From the NCBI GenBank assembly GCA_910588375.1, contig CAJUQA010000019.1:3578-67577 (forward strand): 64,000 nucleotides of DNA. The letters run 5' to 3'. The notes beneath the pieces were generated by a model. That model was given only the letters and a program-made list of their open reading frames with translations. It did not search any database and was not told where the DNA came from. This document shows, piece after piece, positions 8,765 to 18,192 of this stretch (positions are counted from its first letter, which is position 1; every line of letters starts with the position of its first letter). The position numbers and the translations under genes were made by a program. This stretch comes from an uncultured Odoribacter sp. GTDB lineage: Bacteria > Bacteroidota > Bacteroidia > Bacteroidales > Marinifilaceae.

Positions 8765-9511
8765 ATGGCCAAGTATAAACAGGAATGTATATTCGGTATC
8801 CGGGCTGTGATAGAAGCTATTCAGCAGGAAAAAGAGATTGATAAAGTGATGTTGAGACAGGGGATAAAAGGGGAGTTGTTTCAGACACTTTTTTCTTTGC
8901 TGAAAGAAAATAATATCCCTTTCCAATATGTGCCTGATGAGGTTTTCCGCCCTTTTGCAGACCGGAATCACCAGGGGGTGTTGGCGGAAGTTTCCCCAGT
9001 ACCCTATCAGGATGTTCAGGAAGTGATTGAAAGGGTAAAATCCGAAGGAAAGGTGCCATTTGTGCTTATACTGGACCGGATTACGGATGTGCGGAATTTC
9101 GGTGCCATTGCCCGTACGGCGGAATGTGCCGGAGTGGATGCTATTGTCATTCCCAATAAAAATTCGGCAAAGATTTCATCCGATGCGATTAAAACTTCGG
9201 CGGGGGCTTTGTATCATATTCCTGTATGCCGGGTACTGAATTTGAAAAAGTTGGTGAGAGAACTAAAATTCCAGCATGGTATGCAGGTATATGCTGCGAC
9301 GGAAAAGGCCGAAAAATATTATACGGAAGTGGATATGAAGGTGCCGCTGGCTGTTGTAATGGGGGCGGAAGATAAAGGAATTGATGAAGGGATACTGAAT
9401 ATTGTCACTGAACAAGTCAAGATTCCTATGAGCGGAAAAATTGAGTCGCTGAATGTTTCTGCCGCTGCTGCCGTTATGATTTATGAGGTTGTCCGACAAA
9501 GAAGGGGGTAA
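8765..9511 (+). CDS. rlmB: 23S rRNA (guanosine-2'-O)-methyltransferase RlmB-like (SpoU family)
   Basis: A SpoU/TrmH-family 2'-O-ribose methyltransferase of 248 residues, the usual RlmB length. The N-terminal substrate-binding domain starts with FGIRAVIEAI. The C-terminal knotted domain holds the three family motifs: ILDRITDVRNFGAIARTAE, VVMGAEDKGI and PMSGKIESLNVSAAAAVMIYE. It begins 24 bp after the ABC-F stop codon, so the two translation-related genes probably form an operon. The family is certain; RlmB rather than another SpoU member is the most likely assignment. Confidence 0.88.
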   Translation: MAKYKQECIFGIRAVIEAIQQEKEIDKVMLRQGIKGELFQTLFSLLKENNIPFQYVPDEVFRPFADRNHQGVLAEVSPVPYQDVQEVIERVKSEGKVPFVLILDRITDVRNFGAIARTAECAGVDAIVIPNKNSAKISSDAIKTSAGALYHIPVCRVLNLKKLVRELKFQHGMQVYAATEKAEKYYTEVDMKVPLAVVMGAEDKGIDEGILNIVTEQVKIPMSGKIESLNVSAAAAVMIYEVVRQRRG

Positions 9512-9544
9512 TCGCTCCGCCGGAGAGAGAGAGACAATGAGGGT

Positions 9545-12190
9545 TTATCGGAAGAAGTTACCGGAATCATACCAGGATTCACGTTTGGTCAGTTTCAAGT
9601 CCCTTAGCAGGCTGGAGCGCACGTTGATTTGGAAATTATAGGATTGGTGCGTTCCGAAGGGAATACAGGAGAAGGTCATATCCCAACAGTGCAGGTCGCG
9701 TGAAATGTTGAAGCTGGTTGCGGTTACCTCGTGCCGGTCGAAGTCGTATCCTGTGCTGAATCCGAATTTCCATTTCGGTGTCAGTGAAAAATCGCCATTC
9801 AGACGTAACATTTGGGTGAGGTTTCCTTTTGCCAGAGGTTTTCGGGCTCCCGGAGTAGGGTTTCGGGAATAGCTTTTGTTATAACTTAGATTATAATCAA
9901 CACTTAGTGACCAAGGTACTTCGAAGTCCATGTATCGGTCGTAGAATCCGCCTACTTGTTCGTTTTTCTCTTCTTTCTTTTTGCCGTTGTCGGAGGATAA
10001 TTGGAATCCGGAGGTCAAGCTGACATTAGTCAGGCGTCCCAGTCCTCCCGCATATTTGTTCACTTTTACCATGTCTGCCGTGAGCAGATAGGGGTCGATG
10101 GTAGCAGACAGGTCGATGTTGAGTTTGTCATGAAATACTTTCGTGCGTGCAGACAACCGTATGGTCGACCAATTCAGAGAGTCGGCGAACATGTCGTAGC
10201 TGGTGGAAAGCCGGAAACTTTCCAGCAGTTTGATTTTTTTGAATTCGTTTTCTCCCGTGGTGTCTTTATCGTCCCGGACTTTCATTTCCAAGTTGTTGTC
10301 GATACTTAAACTGATGCTTCCAGTTGATTTTTCGGGTGTTTCCCGAATGGAATACATTGCCTGTTCGAAGATGGAATATTCCTGGGCTTTCCCGTCGCCA
10401 TCATAGTAAACTCTCCGGTATTTCCCTCTTTTCACACCCCAGTTGGGAGAGTAGGAAACGGAAATACTGGGACGGATGACATGGCGTATGGCATATATTT
10501 TACTGTTGGGTTTGAACATGAACATTCCGTATATGGTGGGGTTGTATCCTAAAGAGATGCTGGCGTTGTAATTGTGGGCGTAGTGTAGTCCGTTGATGGT
10601 GTCTAACCGTACTCTTCCTTTGGCTGCAAGTGTGGTGTCTTGTTCCCAGCTTTTGCGGATGGAGTTTAAAAACATTACTCCGTCATAATTGAATGAGGGG
10701 CTTAACGATACGTCTTTGATGAGATTGATGGAGGTGGATAACGGTATGGAGTGTTTGAAACCGTTCCGCCATTTGTCCAAAGAGGTTTTGAAGAGTTCGT
10801 CTTCTTTGGTCTGTATGCTGTTCCTCAGTTCGGCAGTATAAGAGATGCCGATGTTGTCATACCATTTCAAGTTCCCGGATTTACCTTTTTTCCGTAAGGG
10901 ATAAATTTGTGTCATCCGGAAGTTCACGTTCGGAAAAGATATTGAAATGGAAGAATCCCGGCTGTTTTGATTGTGGCTGAATGCGGCGGTGAGGCTGAAT
11001 GGTTTCTCAGGCCATTTTTTACTCCACGAGATACTGGACTGTTTGCGCTGATTGGCAATTTCGTTGATAGAGGTGGAGTTATAGTAGTTGTTGTTGGAGG
11101 ACGAGATGTCGACAGAGGCGGAAAAGGTGCTGTAAGGATTGGCTTTGGCATCCTGCGAGTGGCTCCAGCGGAGTGACCAGTCTTTGGATTGATTATAGTC
11201 GGGCAGCCCTTTTTCGCTGGTATGGTTCCGGCTCATGGAAAAATTAAGGTTTCCGCTGAATTTGTAACGCTTGCGATAATTAGTGATGAGGTTGGCTCCC
11301 CAGGAACCGTTGGTGTAGATGTCTCCGGTAAGGGAGAGGTCTATGTAGTCGCTGATGGCCCAGTAATATCCTCCGTTTTTCAAATTGAATCCGCGCATGC
11401 GCTCTTCTCCGTAGGTGGGCATGATGACGCCGGAGGTCCCTTTTTTGGTAATGGGGAAAAAGGCGAAGGGCAAAGCAATGGGAAGGGGAACGTCTTCAAT
11501 CACCAAATTGGAGAAACCTGCAATGACTTTTTTGTCTTTGATCATTTTGGCTTTGTTCATCCGGATGTAGAAGTGGGGATGATCGTGCTGGTCGCAGGTG
11601 GTGTACCATCCTTCTTTTACGCAGTATACAGAGTCGGAGAGTTTTTTGGTCAGCTTTCCTTGGACGTATCCTTCGCCTTCTTGGGTGATGATGTCTTTAA
11701 CGAAACCTTTGCGGGTTTCAAAGTTGTACCGGAGTTCTTTGCTTTCAAATTCCTGGTTGCCGTCTTTAAATTTCGGGGTGCCGGTCAGTGTTCCGGAAGT
11801 GTCAGGCAGACCGGAAGCAAAGGCTTGTTTTTTATCCATGTCCAATTCTATAAATTGGGCGTTCAGTTCGGTTTTCAGGTATTTTACCGTTGCATTTCCG
11901 TACAGGAATACTTTTTTCAAGTCGATGGAAAAACGTACAGAATCGTCCGCACTGTAGGAAATTATGTCGTTGAATAGCGGTTTTTCTTGTTTTATAGAGT
12001 CTTGTTGGAGTGTATCCGTCGGGATAGTGTCCTGTTGAATAATGAGAGTATCAGGAGGTAAGACCGCCAGCGGCTGCGAAAGCAGTGTGTCTGCTTTCTC
12101 TTGCCCGGAGAGAGTTGCCGGTAGTAGTGCCAGCGTTACGAAAACGGAGCACAAGGTAATAAAATGGTGTATATATTCTCTTATTTGCAA
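9545..12190 (-). CDS. lptD: LptD-like LPS-assembly outer-membrane protein
   Basis: The 881-residue protein is predicted to insert lipopolysaccharide into the outer leaflet of the outer membrane. A signal peptide occupies about residues 1-29 (hydrophobic segment, then LSGQ). An OstA/LptD N-terminal beta-jellyroll follows: FLYGNATVKYLKTELNAQFIELDMDKKQAFASG. A long beta-barrel follows with many aromatic-ended strands. The Bacteroidetes LptD traits ITKKGTSGVIMPTYGEERMRGF and GGYYWAISDYIDLSLTGDIYTNG are present. No LptE partner lies nearby. It is transcribed divergently from the amidase gene. Confidence 0.87.
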   Translation of the reverse strand: MQIREYIHHFITLCSVFVTLALLPATLSGQEKADTLLSQPLAVLPPDTLIIQQDTIPTDTLQQDSIKQEKPLFNDIISYSADDSVRFSIDLKKVFLYGNATVKYLKTELNAQFIELDMDKKQAFASGLPDTSGTLTGTPKFKDGNQEFESKELRYNFETRKGFVKDIITQEGEGYVQGKLTKKLSDSVYCVKEGWYTTCDQHDHPHFYIRMNKAKMIKDKKVIAGFSNLVIEDVPLPIALPFAFFPITKKGTSGVIMPTYGEERMRGFNLKNGGYYWAISDYIDLSLTGDIYTNGSWGANLITNYRKRYKFSGNLNFSMSRNHTSEKGLPDYNQSKDWSLRWSHSQDAKANPYSTFSASVDISSSNNNYYNSTSINEIANQRKQSSISWSKKWPEKPFSLTAAFSHNQNSRDSSISISFPNVNFRMTQIYPLRKKGKSGNLKWYDNIGISYTAELRNSIQTKEDELFKTSLDKWRNGFKHSIPLSTSINLIKDVSLSPSFNYDGVMFLNSIRKSWEQDTTLAAKGRVRLDTINGLHYAHNYNASISLGYNPTIYGMFMFKPNSKIYAIRHVIRPSISVSYSPNWGVKRGKYRRVYYDGDGKAQEYSIFEQAMYSIRETPEKSTGSISLSIDNNLEMKVRDDKDTTGENEFKKIKLLESFRLSTSYDMFADSLNWSTIRLSARTKVFHDKLNIDLSATIDPYLLTADMVKVNKYAGGLGRLTNVSLTSGFQLSSDNGKKKEEKNEQVGGFYDRYMDFEVPWSLSVDYNLSYNKSYSRNPTPGARKPLAKGNLTQMLRLNGDFSLTPKWKFGFSTGYDFDRHEVTATSFNISRDLHCWDMTFSCIPFGTHQSYNFQINVRSSLLRDLKLTKRESWYDSGNFFR

Positions 12191-12200
12191 TTTATTGTAT

Positions 12201-12208
12201 TATTTTTG
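12201..12208 (+). promoter_or_regulatory. possible -7 box TATTTTTG for the amidase gene
   Basis: TATTTTTG matches TAnnTTTG about 100 bp upstream of the amidase ATG. A TTTG lies at 12184-12187, but at shorter spacing than usual, so the -33 element is doubtful. Confidence 0.35.
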
Positions 12209-12307
12209 TATTGAATATAATTGCCGCCAACTCTCTGATTGGGATGGCAAATGTAAGAAATATTGATTGTTAATGCTCATTATTCTTTTTAAAAAGTTTA
12301 AAATATC

Positions 12308-13438
12308 ATGATATTTCGATACGGGATTGCGGGAGTTTTGTTGTTTTTGGGAATGTTCTCTTTTGAGGGGGCGATATATGCTCAGGAAAGTTATGGCAAG
12401 ATAAAGTGTATCTGTATTGATCCGGGACACGGAGGAAAGGATCCCGGCTGTGTGGGGAAGATGAGTTATGAAAAAAATATTGTGCTCAAAGTAGCCTTGA
12501 AGGTCGGTAAATTGATACGAGAAAAACATCCGGATGTGAAAGTCGTTTATACCCGGGATAAGGATGTGTTCATTGAATTGGGGGAACGTGGAAAGATTGC
12601 CAATAAGCATAAGGCAGACTTGTTTATCTCATTGCATGTGAATTCTGTTTCTAATAATAAGCAAGTCAGTGGTATAGAAACGTATGTGTTGGGGTTGCAT
12701 AAGACGGAAGCGAATCTGAAGGTGGCAATGAAGGAGAATGAGGTGATTAAATATGAGGATGATTATAGTGTGAAGTATTCCGGTTTTGACCCTTCTCGGG
12801 CGGAATCTTATATTATTTTTTCCATGATGCAGAATCTTTATCTGGGAAATAGTCTTCGTATTGCCGGTTTGGTGCAGGATGAACTGATTAGTGCCACCCA
12901 CAATGCGGACCGGAGTGTACGTCAGGCAGGATATTTGGTGTTGAAGGATGTGGCAATGCCTGCCATATTGATTGAAATGGGGTTTATAAGCAATCCGCAG
13001 GAGGAACGTTTTCTGAATACGGCTGACGGACAGAATAAAATTGCTCGTTCCATTGCAAAAGCTTTTACTGCTTATAAGGAAGAAGTGGAGCGTAATTCGG
13101 CCGTGTTGGTGGATCACTCGGGAGAGCAGGAAAAGGAATATATGGGAAAAGCCGAAACACCGAAAAGTATGAATGGGCTTTTTTATGCCGTTCAAATTGC
13201 ATCGGCAAGTAGTAGAATAAAAGATACTCGGGTCTTGGGGTATTCCGGATCGGTGAGTGAGTTGAAAACGGCAGACCGTTACCGATATTATACCGGAAAA
13301 GCGGATAATTATGAAGATGTGCTTCAGAATCTGGAGACTATCCGTAAGAAAGTGAAGGATTGTTTTGTGATAGCCGTATATAACGGAAAATTGATAAAAG
13401 TAGGAGAAGCTAAAACTCTGGAGAAGAAATTGAAATAG
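12308..13438 (+). CDS. N-acetylmuramoyl-L-alanine amidase (AmiC-like, secreted)
   Basis: The 376-residue protein cleaves the amide bond between muramic acid and the stem peptide in the periplasm. A signal peptide ends near YAQ (residue 26). The Amidase_3 domain spans about residues 35-250, with zinc-ligand motifs CIDPGHGGKDPG (His), a Glu near MSYEKNIVL, and LFISLHVNS (His). The catalytic Glu is in PAILIEMGFISN. The C-terminal 90 residues (FYAVQIASASSRI onward) resemble a SPOR-type peptidoglycan-binding domain. The MCE gene starts 2 bp after the stop, so the two are cotranscribed. Confidence 0.92.
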   Translation: MIFRYGIAGVLLFLGMFSFEGAIYAQESYGKIKCICIDPGHGGKDPGCVGKMSYEKNIVLKVALKVGKLIREKHPDVKVVYTRDKDVFIELGERGKIANKHKADLFISLHVNSVSNNKQVSGIETYVLGLHKTEANLKVAMKENEVIKYEDDYSVKYSGFDPSRAESYIIFSMMQNLYLGNSLRIAGLVQDELISATHNADRSVRQAGYLVLKDVAMPAILIEMGFISNPQEERFLNTADGQNKIARSIAKAFTAYKEEVERNSAVLVDHSGEQEKEYMGKAETPKSMNGLFYAVQIASASSRIKDTRVLGYSGSVSELKTADRYRYYTGKADNYEDVLQNLETIRKKVKDCFVIAVYNGKLIKVGEAKTLEKKLK

Positions 13439-13440
13439 AA

Positions 13441-14628
13441 ATGAAGATTAAGAGAGAAATAAAATTGGCCGTGACGGCTATTGCTGCGATTGTCATACTG
13501 ATTTGGGGAATCAATTTTTTAAAAGCCCGTGCTTTGTTTGACAGGAATAATGTTTTTTACGGGGTTTATGAGCAGGTGGACGGGTTGAAGGTATCGAGCA
13601 GTGTTGTGTATCGGGGCTATCATGTCGGACAGGTCAATGATATCCGTTTTGTCGGTTCCCGTTTTGAATATGTGTTGGTGCAATTTTCCATTAAAAAGGG
13701 ACTTGAGATTCCGGCCAATTCCATTGCTGTTATTCAGAACAGCGATTTGATGGGTTCCAAAGCAATTAATATCGAGCCGGGAGATGCTTTGCAATATGCA
13801 AAAAGCGGGGATACGCTCCGTACACAATTGGAATTAGGCTTGCTCGAACAGGTTAATCAGCAGATTCAGCCTTTGAAAAATAAGGCGGAAAATATTATGA
13901 CGTCTTTGGATACGGTTTTGACTGTGTTACAAGGAGTGTTTAATGACAAGACCAAAGGAGGTATAGAAGGAAGTTTCAAAAGTATCCAGCGTACGTTGGA
14001 AAATGTGGAAAATGCTTCCGGGAGTTTAGATGGGCTGATTACGGGACAGGCAGACCGTATTTCCAATATATTGGCCAATATTAATAGTATTACCGATAAT
14101 TTGCAGCGGAACAATGATAATATATCAAGGAGTCTGACTAATATTTCTGCCTTGTCGGATACTTTGCAGACGGCTGATTTGGGGCGAGCCTTGAAACGTT
14201 TGGATCATATTCTGGCAGAGGTGGATTCCATTACCCGGAAAATCAACCGCGGGAAAGGAACGTTGGGAGAAGCGGTAAATAATGATGACCTATATTATAA
14301 TCTGGTTGCCGTCAGCGAAAATCTGAATAAGCTTTTGACTGAGTTCAGGGCTAATCCGAAAAGGTTTGTCAGTCTCTCTGTTTTTGATTTTTCTTCCAAA
14401 AAATCTAAAGAAGATGCCTATGGTATAGTGGTTTATTCCGCAGACAAACCCTTGGCTCCGGATGCTCCGCTTTTTTTGAAATATCCTCAATTAGAGCTGC
14501 TTAGGAGAAACGGACAATTCCTTTATATGATTGGGACATACCGTACGCTCAAGGAGGCTGAAAAGGAAAATGAAAGAGTTAAAAAGTCTTTTGAAAATTC
14601 ATTTATTGTTAAAATAAATCAAAATTAA
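13441..14628 (+). CDS. MlaD/MCE-domain lipid transport protein
   Basis: The 395-residue protein has a single N-terminal membrane anchor (IKLAVTAIAAIVILIWGINFL) and an MCE domain at about residues 38-120 (YGVYEQVDGLKVSSSVVYRGYHVGQV). MCE proteins form hexameric rings that move phospholipids between the membranes of Gram-negative cells. A long helical region rich in Asn, Ser and Leu (residues about 140-280) follows, and the last 90 residues form a further small domain. No MlaE permease or MlaF ATPase lies next to it; in Bacteroidetes the genes are often dispersed. It is translationally close to the amidase. Confidence 0.85.
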   Translation: MKIKREIKLAVTAIAAIVILIWGINFLKARALFDRNNVFYGVYEQVDGLKVSSSVVYRGYHVGQVNDIRFVGSRFEYVLVQFSIKKGLEIPANSIAVIQNSDLMGSKAINIEPGDALQYAKSGDTLRTQLELGLLEQVNQQIQPLKNKAENIMTSLDTVLTVLQGVFNDKTKGGIEGSFKSIQRTLENVENASGSLDGLITGQADRISNILANINSITDNLQRNNDNISRSLTNISALSDTLQTADLGRALKRLDHILAEVDSITRKINRGKGTLGEAVNNDDLYYNLVAVSENLNKLLTEFRANPKRFVSLSVFDFSSKKSKEDAYGIVVYSADKPLAPDAPLFLKYPQLELLRRNGQFLYMIGTYRTLKEAEKENERVKKSFENSFIVKINQN

Positions 14629-14999
14629 AAAGTAGAATTATTCTAAATAGTCATATTTGAGGAGTGGGACTCATTGACATAATGATATGAATGAATGATT
14701 TATTATGTTTTTAACAAGTAGGGGAGGGAGGCTTTAAGTCTAAAGGATTAGGAGGGGAGCTGAAATGGAAATGACATTGTTTTGTGATAACTTTGGATTA
14801 TTGAAAAGGCAGGTTCTTGTCGACGTTTTGTGGATTGTAATTAATTGTTTTATAGCTTATTAATTCTAACAGATTGATATCTAAACCCTAAGCATTTTCT
14901 GATAAAAATCAATAAAAAGCTCATTTTTTTTGTCTACTTTTTTTTGAGAATTTAGCATGCAGAAAATAAGGTAGAGAAGGAAAAATAAAAATATCTGTA
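14629..14999 (+). other. AT-rich intergenic region upstream of dnaA
   Basis: This 371-bp stretch holds no convincing gene. Its right half is very AT-rich (T-runs at 14923-14945). One weak DnaA-box-like sequence, TGTGGATTG at 14829-14837, matches the 9-mer TGTGGATAA at 7 of 9 positions. There is no cluster of boxes, so a replication origin cannot be claimed. It most likely carries the dnaA promoter. Confidence 0.4.
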
Positions 15000-15011
15000 T
15001 TGCAGAATATT

Positions 15012-16433
15012 ATGGAAAAAAATGGTAGAAATATCTGGGCGAAGTGTTTGAAATTGATAGAAGAGCAGTTGCCTCCTAAGACGTTTAAGGTGTGGTTTGA
15101 GCCAATCCGTGCCTTAAAGTTTAAGGATGATGTGTTGACGATTCAGGTGGCCAGTAATTATGTCTACGAATGTTTGGAAGAACGTTTCATTGATATTTTG
15201 CGCACTTCTTTGAAAGCAGTGATCGGACCTAATGCAAAGTTGGAGTATTCGGTGGTAGTGGAAAATCAACAAAAAGCTCCGCTGACAACAACGTTGTCTT
15301 CTGCTCCGTTGAAAAAGCCGGAAACGAATACTATATATCTGGATAAGACAAACCAGGTCGGTTTAAAAAATCCTTTTGAAAGAGTTAGTAACCGTTTGCA
15401 GATAGATTCGCAACTGAACCCTTCTTATACGATGGAGAGTTTTATTGAGGGAAGTTGCAACCGTCTGGCGAAATCTGCCGGGATGGCGATTGCAAAAAAT
15501 CCCGGGGGGACAGCTTTTAATCCGTTGCTTATTTATGGCGGCTCCGGATTGGGAAAAACCCATTTGGCTCAGGCTATCGGCTTGGAAGTGAAACAGAATT
15601 TTCCGGAAAAAGTGGTATTATATGTATCCACTAATTTGTTTCAGACTCAGTTTACCGAAGCGGTGAGGAAAAATGAAATCAATGATTTTCTGCATTTTTA
15701 TCAATTGATAGATGTGCTGATTTTGGATGATATTCATGAATTGGCTGGTAAAACGGCAACACAAAATACGTTTTTTCATATTTTCAATCATCTTCAGCAG
15801 TTAGGAAAGCAGTTGATTCTGACATCTGATAAGGCACCTGCGGAGTTGAGCGGAATTGAAGACCGTCTGTTGTCCCGTTTTAAATGGGGTTTGTCTGCAG
15901 AGATAAAATCACCGGATTTCGAAACTCGCAAGGAAATTGTGCTTTATAAGACAAAGAAGGACGGTATTGAGTTTGCTCCCGATGTGATAGAATATATCTG
16001 TAAGTATGTGGATAACAATGTGAGGGAGTTGGAAGGGACCATGATTTCCTTGCTTGCCCAGGCCACGTTTAACCGCAAGGATTTGACGGTGGGACTTGTG
16101 AGAGATGTATTGGGCAAAACGGTACGCCGGCAAACGGAGGATTTGACGGTTGATAGGATACAGGAAGTGGTATGTGAACATTTTAATATTGAACCCGAAT
16201 TGTTGCAGACGAAAACCCGGAAACGGGAGGTAGTGCAGGCCCGCTATCTGGCGATGTATTTTTGTAAAACTTATACCAAAGCTTCCTTATCTTTTATTGG
16301 TAGTCAGATAGGCCAAAAAGACCATGCAACGGTGTTGTATGCCTGTAAGGTGGTTAATGACATGATGGAGACTGATCGTAAATTCAGGGGTGAAGTCGAA
16401 GAATTGCAAAAGAAATTGTATTGTAGCTGTTAA
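15012..16433 (+). CDS. dnaA: chromosomal replication initiator protein DnaA
   Basis: DnaA is an AAA+ ATPase that binds DnaA boxes and melts the origin. The protein has 473 residues from the ATG at 15012; a TTG 12 bp upstream is less likely. Domain I is recognisable in IWAKCLKLIEEQLPPKTFKVWFEP. Domain III has Walker A GGSGLGKTHLAQAIG, Walker B VLILDDIHEL, and sensor motifs with LLSRFKWGL. Domain IV has the DNA-binding signature near the end (SFIGSQIGQKDHATVLYACKVV). It appears monocistronic and is not flanked by dnaN or gyrB, as is common in Bacteroidetes. Confidence 0.97.
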   Translation: MEKNGRNIWAKCLKLIEEQLPPKTFKVWFEPIRALKFKDDVLTIQVASNYVYECLEERFIDILRTSLKAVIGPNAKLEYSVVVENQQKAPLTTTLSSAPLKKPETNTIYLDKTNQVGLKNPFERVSNRLQIDSQLNPSYTMESFIEGSCNRLAKSAGMAIAKNPGGTAFNPLLIYGGSGLGKTHLAQAIGLEVKQNFPEKVVLYVSTNLFQTQFTEAVRKNEINDFLHFYQLIDVLILDDIHELAGKTATQNTFFHIFNHLQQLGKQLILTSDKAPAELSGIEDRLLSRFKWGLSAEIKSPDFETRKEIVLYKTKKDGIEFAPDVIEYICKYVDNNVRELEGTMISLLAQATFNRKDLTVGLVRDVLGKTVRRQTEDLTVDRIQEVVCEHFNIEPELLQTKTRKREVVQARYLAMYFCKTYTKASLSFIGSQIGQKDHATVLYACKVVNDMMETDRKFRGEVEELQKKLYCSC

Positions 16434-16504
16434 TTTTGTTACAGATGTTTATATTTAGGGTTTGAAAACGGGGTTTTCCTCCGCATTCAAATCCTGATTT
16501 TTTT

Positions 16505-17107
16505 ATGGAAGATTCCTATAAGACAATAGAAGCGAAAACCGAAGGGCTTTATAAAGAGAAGGGCAGTAAGTTTATTGCTTTCGCTTTTCCTGTATATACC
16601 GAAGACGAGATAAAAAACATATTGGAGGATTTGCGGGGGAAATACTATGATGCAAGGCATCATTGCTATGCCTATCGTTTGGGGGCAGATAAGTTGCGGT
16701 TTCGGGCAAATGATGACGGGGAACCTTCTTCTACGGGAGGGAAACCGATATTGGGGCAAATTGTTTCAAACGACTTGACGAATATTCTGATTGTGGTCGT
16801 ACGGTATTTCGGTGGCATTAAATTAGGCGTTTCGGGATTGATTAATGCTTATCGTACAGCTGCTGCGGATGCCCTTGCACATGCGGTGGTGGTAGAAAAA
16901 ACGGAAGATGAAGTAATAAAAATCAAATTCAGTTATGGTGTTTTAAATGATGTGATGCGCATTATTAAGGATATTGAACCTGCGATATTAGAGCGGAATT
17001 TTGAGTTGGAATGTTATATGACGCTGGCATTGCGCCGGAAATTATTGTCTGTTTTACTGGAAAGATTGCGACAGGTGGAATCTCTCAGTCTTGAGGAGCA
17101 AAGATAA
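16505..17107 (+). CDS. YigZ/IMPACT family protein
   Basis: The 200-residue protein matches the UPF0029/IMPACT family, which is linked to translation regulation, though the bacterial role is not well defined. The conserved core is present: KGSKFIAFAFPVYTEDEI, YDARHHCYAYRLG, DDGEPSSTGGKPIL and VVVRYFGGIKLGVSGLINAYR. A C-terminal DUF1949-like ferredoxin-fold domain covers about residues 135-195. Its stop codon overlaps the end of convergent tdk by 23 bp. Confidence 0.9.
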   Translation: MEDSYKTIEAKTEGLYKEKGSKFIAFAFPVYTEDEIKNILEDLRGKYYDARHHCYAYRLGADKLRFRANDDGEPSSTGGKPILGQIVSNDLTNILIVVVRYFGGIKLGVSGLINAYRTAAADALAHAVVVEKTEDEVIKIKFSYGVLNDVMRIIKDIEPAILERNFELECYMTLALRRKLLSVLLERLRQVESLSLEEQR

Positions 17108-17687
17108 GTGATTCGTTTTTTTCTTCCTGTTGCTTTCTATTGAAACAGTGCCGGCATAAAGGTTCATATGTGTCTTGTTCTCCCAGCATGACTAATTTGT
17201 TATTATCGGTGAGGCGATGGGAGTGATGGGCCAGATTGCCGCAATGTACACAGATGGCATGCACTTTTGTAACGTATTCGGCGATGGCCATCAGTTGGGG
17301 CATGGGACCAAAAGGTTTTCCTAAGTAATCCATATCCAGTCCGGCAGCAATAACCCGAATACCTTGGTTTGCCAATTTCTGGCATACATCAACAATGTTG
17401 GTATCAAAAAATTGGGCTTCGTCAATTCCGACGACATCCACTTCTCCGGTCAGTAAAAGAATATTGCCCGAATTTTCAACCGGAGTGGAACGTATGGCGT
17501 GGGCGTCGTGTGAAACCACCTCTGTTTCCGAATACCGGATGTCTATTTTCGGTTTGAAAATTTCTACCCGTTGTCTGGCAAACTGTGCACGTTTCAAGCG
17601 CCGGATTAATTCTTCCGTCTTGCCTGAAAACATAGATCCGCAGATGACTTCCACCCATCCTGCTCGATTGGCGCTTTCTAAAAACAT
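17085..17687 (-). CDS. tdk: thymidine kinase
   Basis: A type II thymidine kinase that phosphorylates thymidine to dTMP for salvage. The 200-residue protein has the P-loop GSMFSGKTEELIRRLK near residue 17, the Asp in VVGIDEAQFFD, and a C-terminal zinc ribbon with two Cys pairs (CVHCGN and CRHCF). It overlaps the 3' end of the convergent YigZ gene. The start was chosen because MFLESANRAGWVEVICG fits family N-termini. Confidence 0.96.
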   Translation of the reverse strand: MFLESANRAGWVEVICGSMFSGKTEELIRRLKRAQFARQRVEIFKPKIDIRYSETEVVSHDAHAIRSTPVENSGNILLLTGEVDVVGIDEAQFFDTNIVDVCQKLANQGIRVIAAGLDMDYLGKPFGPMPQLMAIAEYVTKVHAICVHCGNLAHHSHRLTDNNKLVMLGEQDTYEPLCRHCFNRKQQEEKNESLIFAPQD

Positions 17688-17940
17688 TCCCCAGACTTTA
17701 AATGTGTATTATTTTTACCGGATGGGGCATGATTTCGTTTTCCATGCCCTTCGAAACAGCATTCGACAAAAGTATAAAAACCCGTCTGTTTTACCATGGA
17801 AAAAAATTTAAAATTTATCTTCATTTTTCTATTTCTCTTTATCCTTTGTTTCAAAAAAGTATATTCTTCAAAAAAAATCCTCGAAAGTTTGTAAATACTA
17901 TATTTCTCGTTATCTTTGCACCCGCAATTAAGCGGAATCC
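17688..17940. other. intergenic region between tdk and tRNA-Lys, with the tRNA promoter
   Basis: On the plus strand a -33 TTTG at 17888-17891 and a -7 TATCTTTG at 17911-17918 are separated by 19 bp. This fits the Bacteroidetes promoter pattern and points at the tRNA that starts at 17941. The rest of the interval holds no supported gene and presumably carries the tdk promoter on the minus strand. Confidence 0.6.
17888..17918 (+). promoter_or_regulatory. promoter of tRNA-Lys (TTTG-19-TATCTTTG)
   Basis: Both elements match the sigma-ABfr consensus (-33 TTTG, -7 TAnnTTTG) with the canonical 19-bp spacing. The tRNA begins 22 bp after the -7 box. Confidence 0.75.
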
Positions 17941-18013
17941 GATTCGCTAGCTCAGTCGGTAGAGCACAACACTTTTAATGTTGGGGTCCTGGGTTCGAAT
18001 CCCAGGCGGATCA
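17941..18013 (+). tRNA. tRNA-Lys (anticodon UUU)
   Basis: The 73-nt cloverleaf has acceptor arm GATTCGC pairing with GCGGATC (one T-G wobble), a D arm GCTC/GAGC, an anticodon stem CAACA/TGTTG with loop CTTTTAA (anticodon TTT, Lys), and a T arm CTGGG-TTCGAAT-CCCAG. The discriminator base is A; CCA is not fully encoded. The gene stands alone between tdk and the OPT transporter. Confidence 0.95.
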
Positions 18014-18036
18014 CAGAAGGGTTTATCAATCTGAAG

Positions 18037-18072
18037 AAAACCTCTGAAAATCATCGATTTTCGGAGGTTTTG
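18037..18072 (+). terminator. hairpin terminator after tRNA-Lys
   Basis: AAAACCTCTGAAAATC and its complement form a 16-bp stem (one mismatch) with a very short loop, 24 bp after the tRNA. The arm ends in TTTT followed by GCTTT. Confidence 0.75.
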
Positions 18073-18192
18073 CTTTATGACCTCTACCCCCAATTACAGT
18101 AAAATATTGAAATAGCTGGGGGGTAAGAAGGTGGCAATAAGATTTTTTACTTACCTTTGAAAACCAAAATAATCATTAACGTTTTTATATAG

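Noticed and set aside
8760..9511. rlmB versus trmH assignment
   Set aside because: The N-terminal substrate-binding domain and length favour RlmB; TrmH assignment was dropped.
14765..14866. 33-codon ORF upstream of dnaA
   Set aside because: Short, no recognisable features, in an AT-rich region; no support for coding.
14629..14999. Replication origin oriC next to dnaA
   Set aside because: Only one weak DnaA-box-like 9-mer; no cluster, and in Bacteroidetes the origin is often not beside dnaA.
17941..18013. tRNA-Lys as an integration site for the accessory island
   Set aside because: The island begins over 4 kb away after OPT and pepT, and I saw no repeat of the tRNA 3' end.
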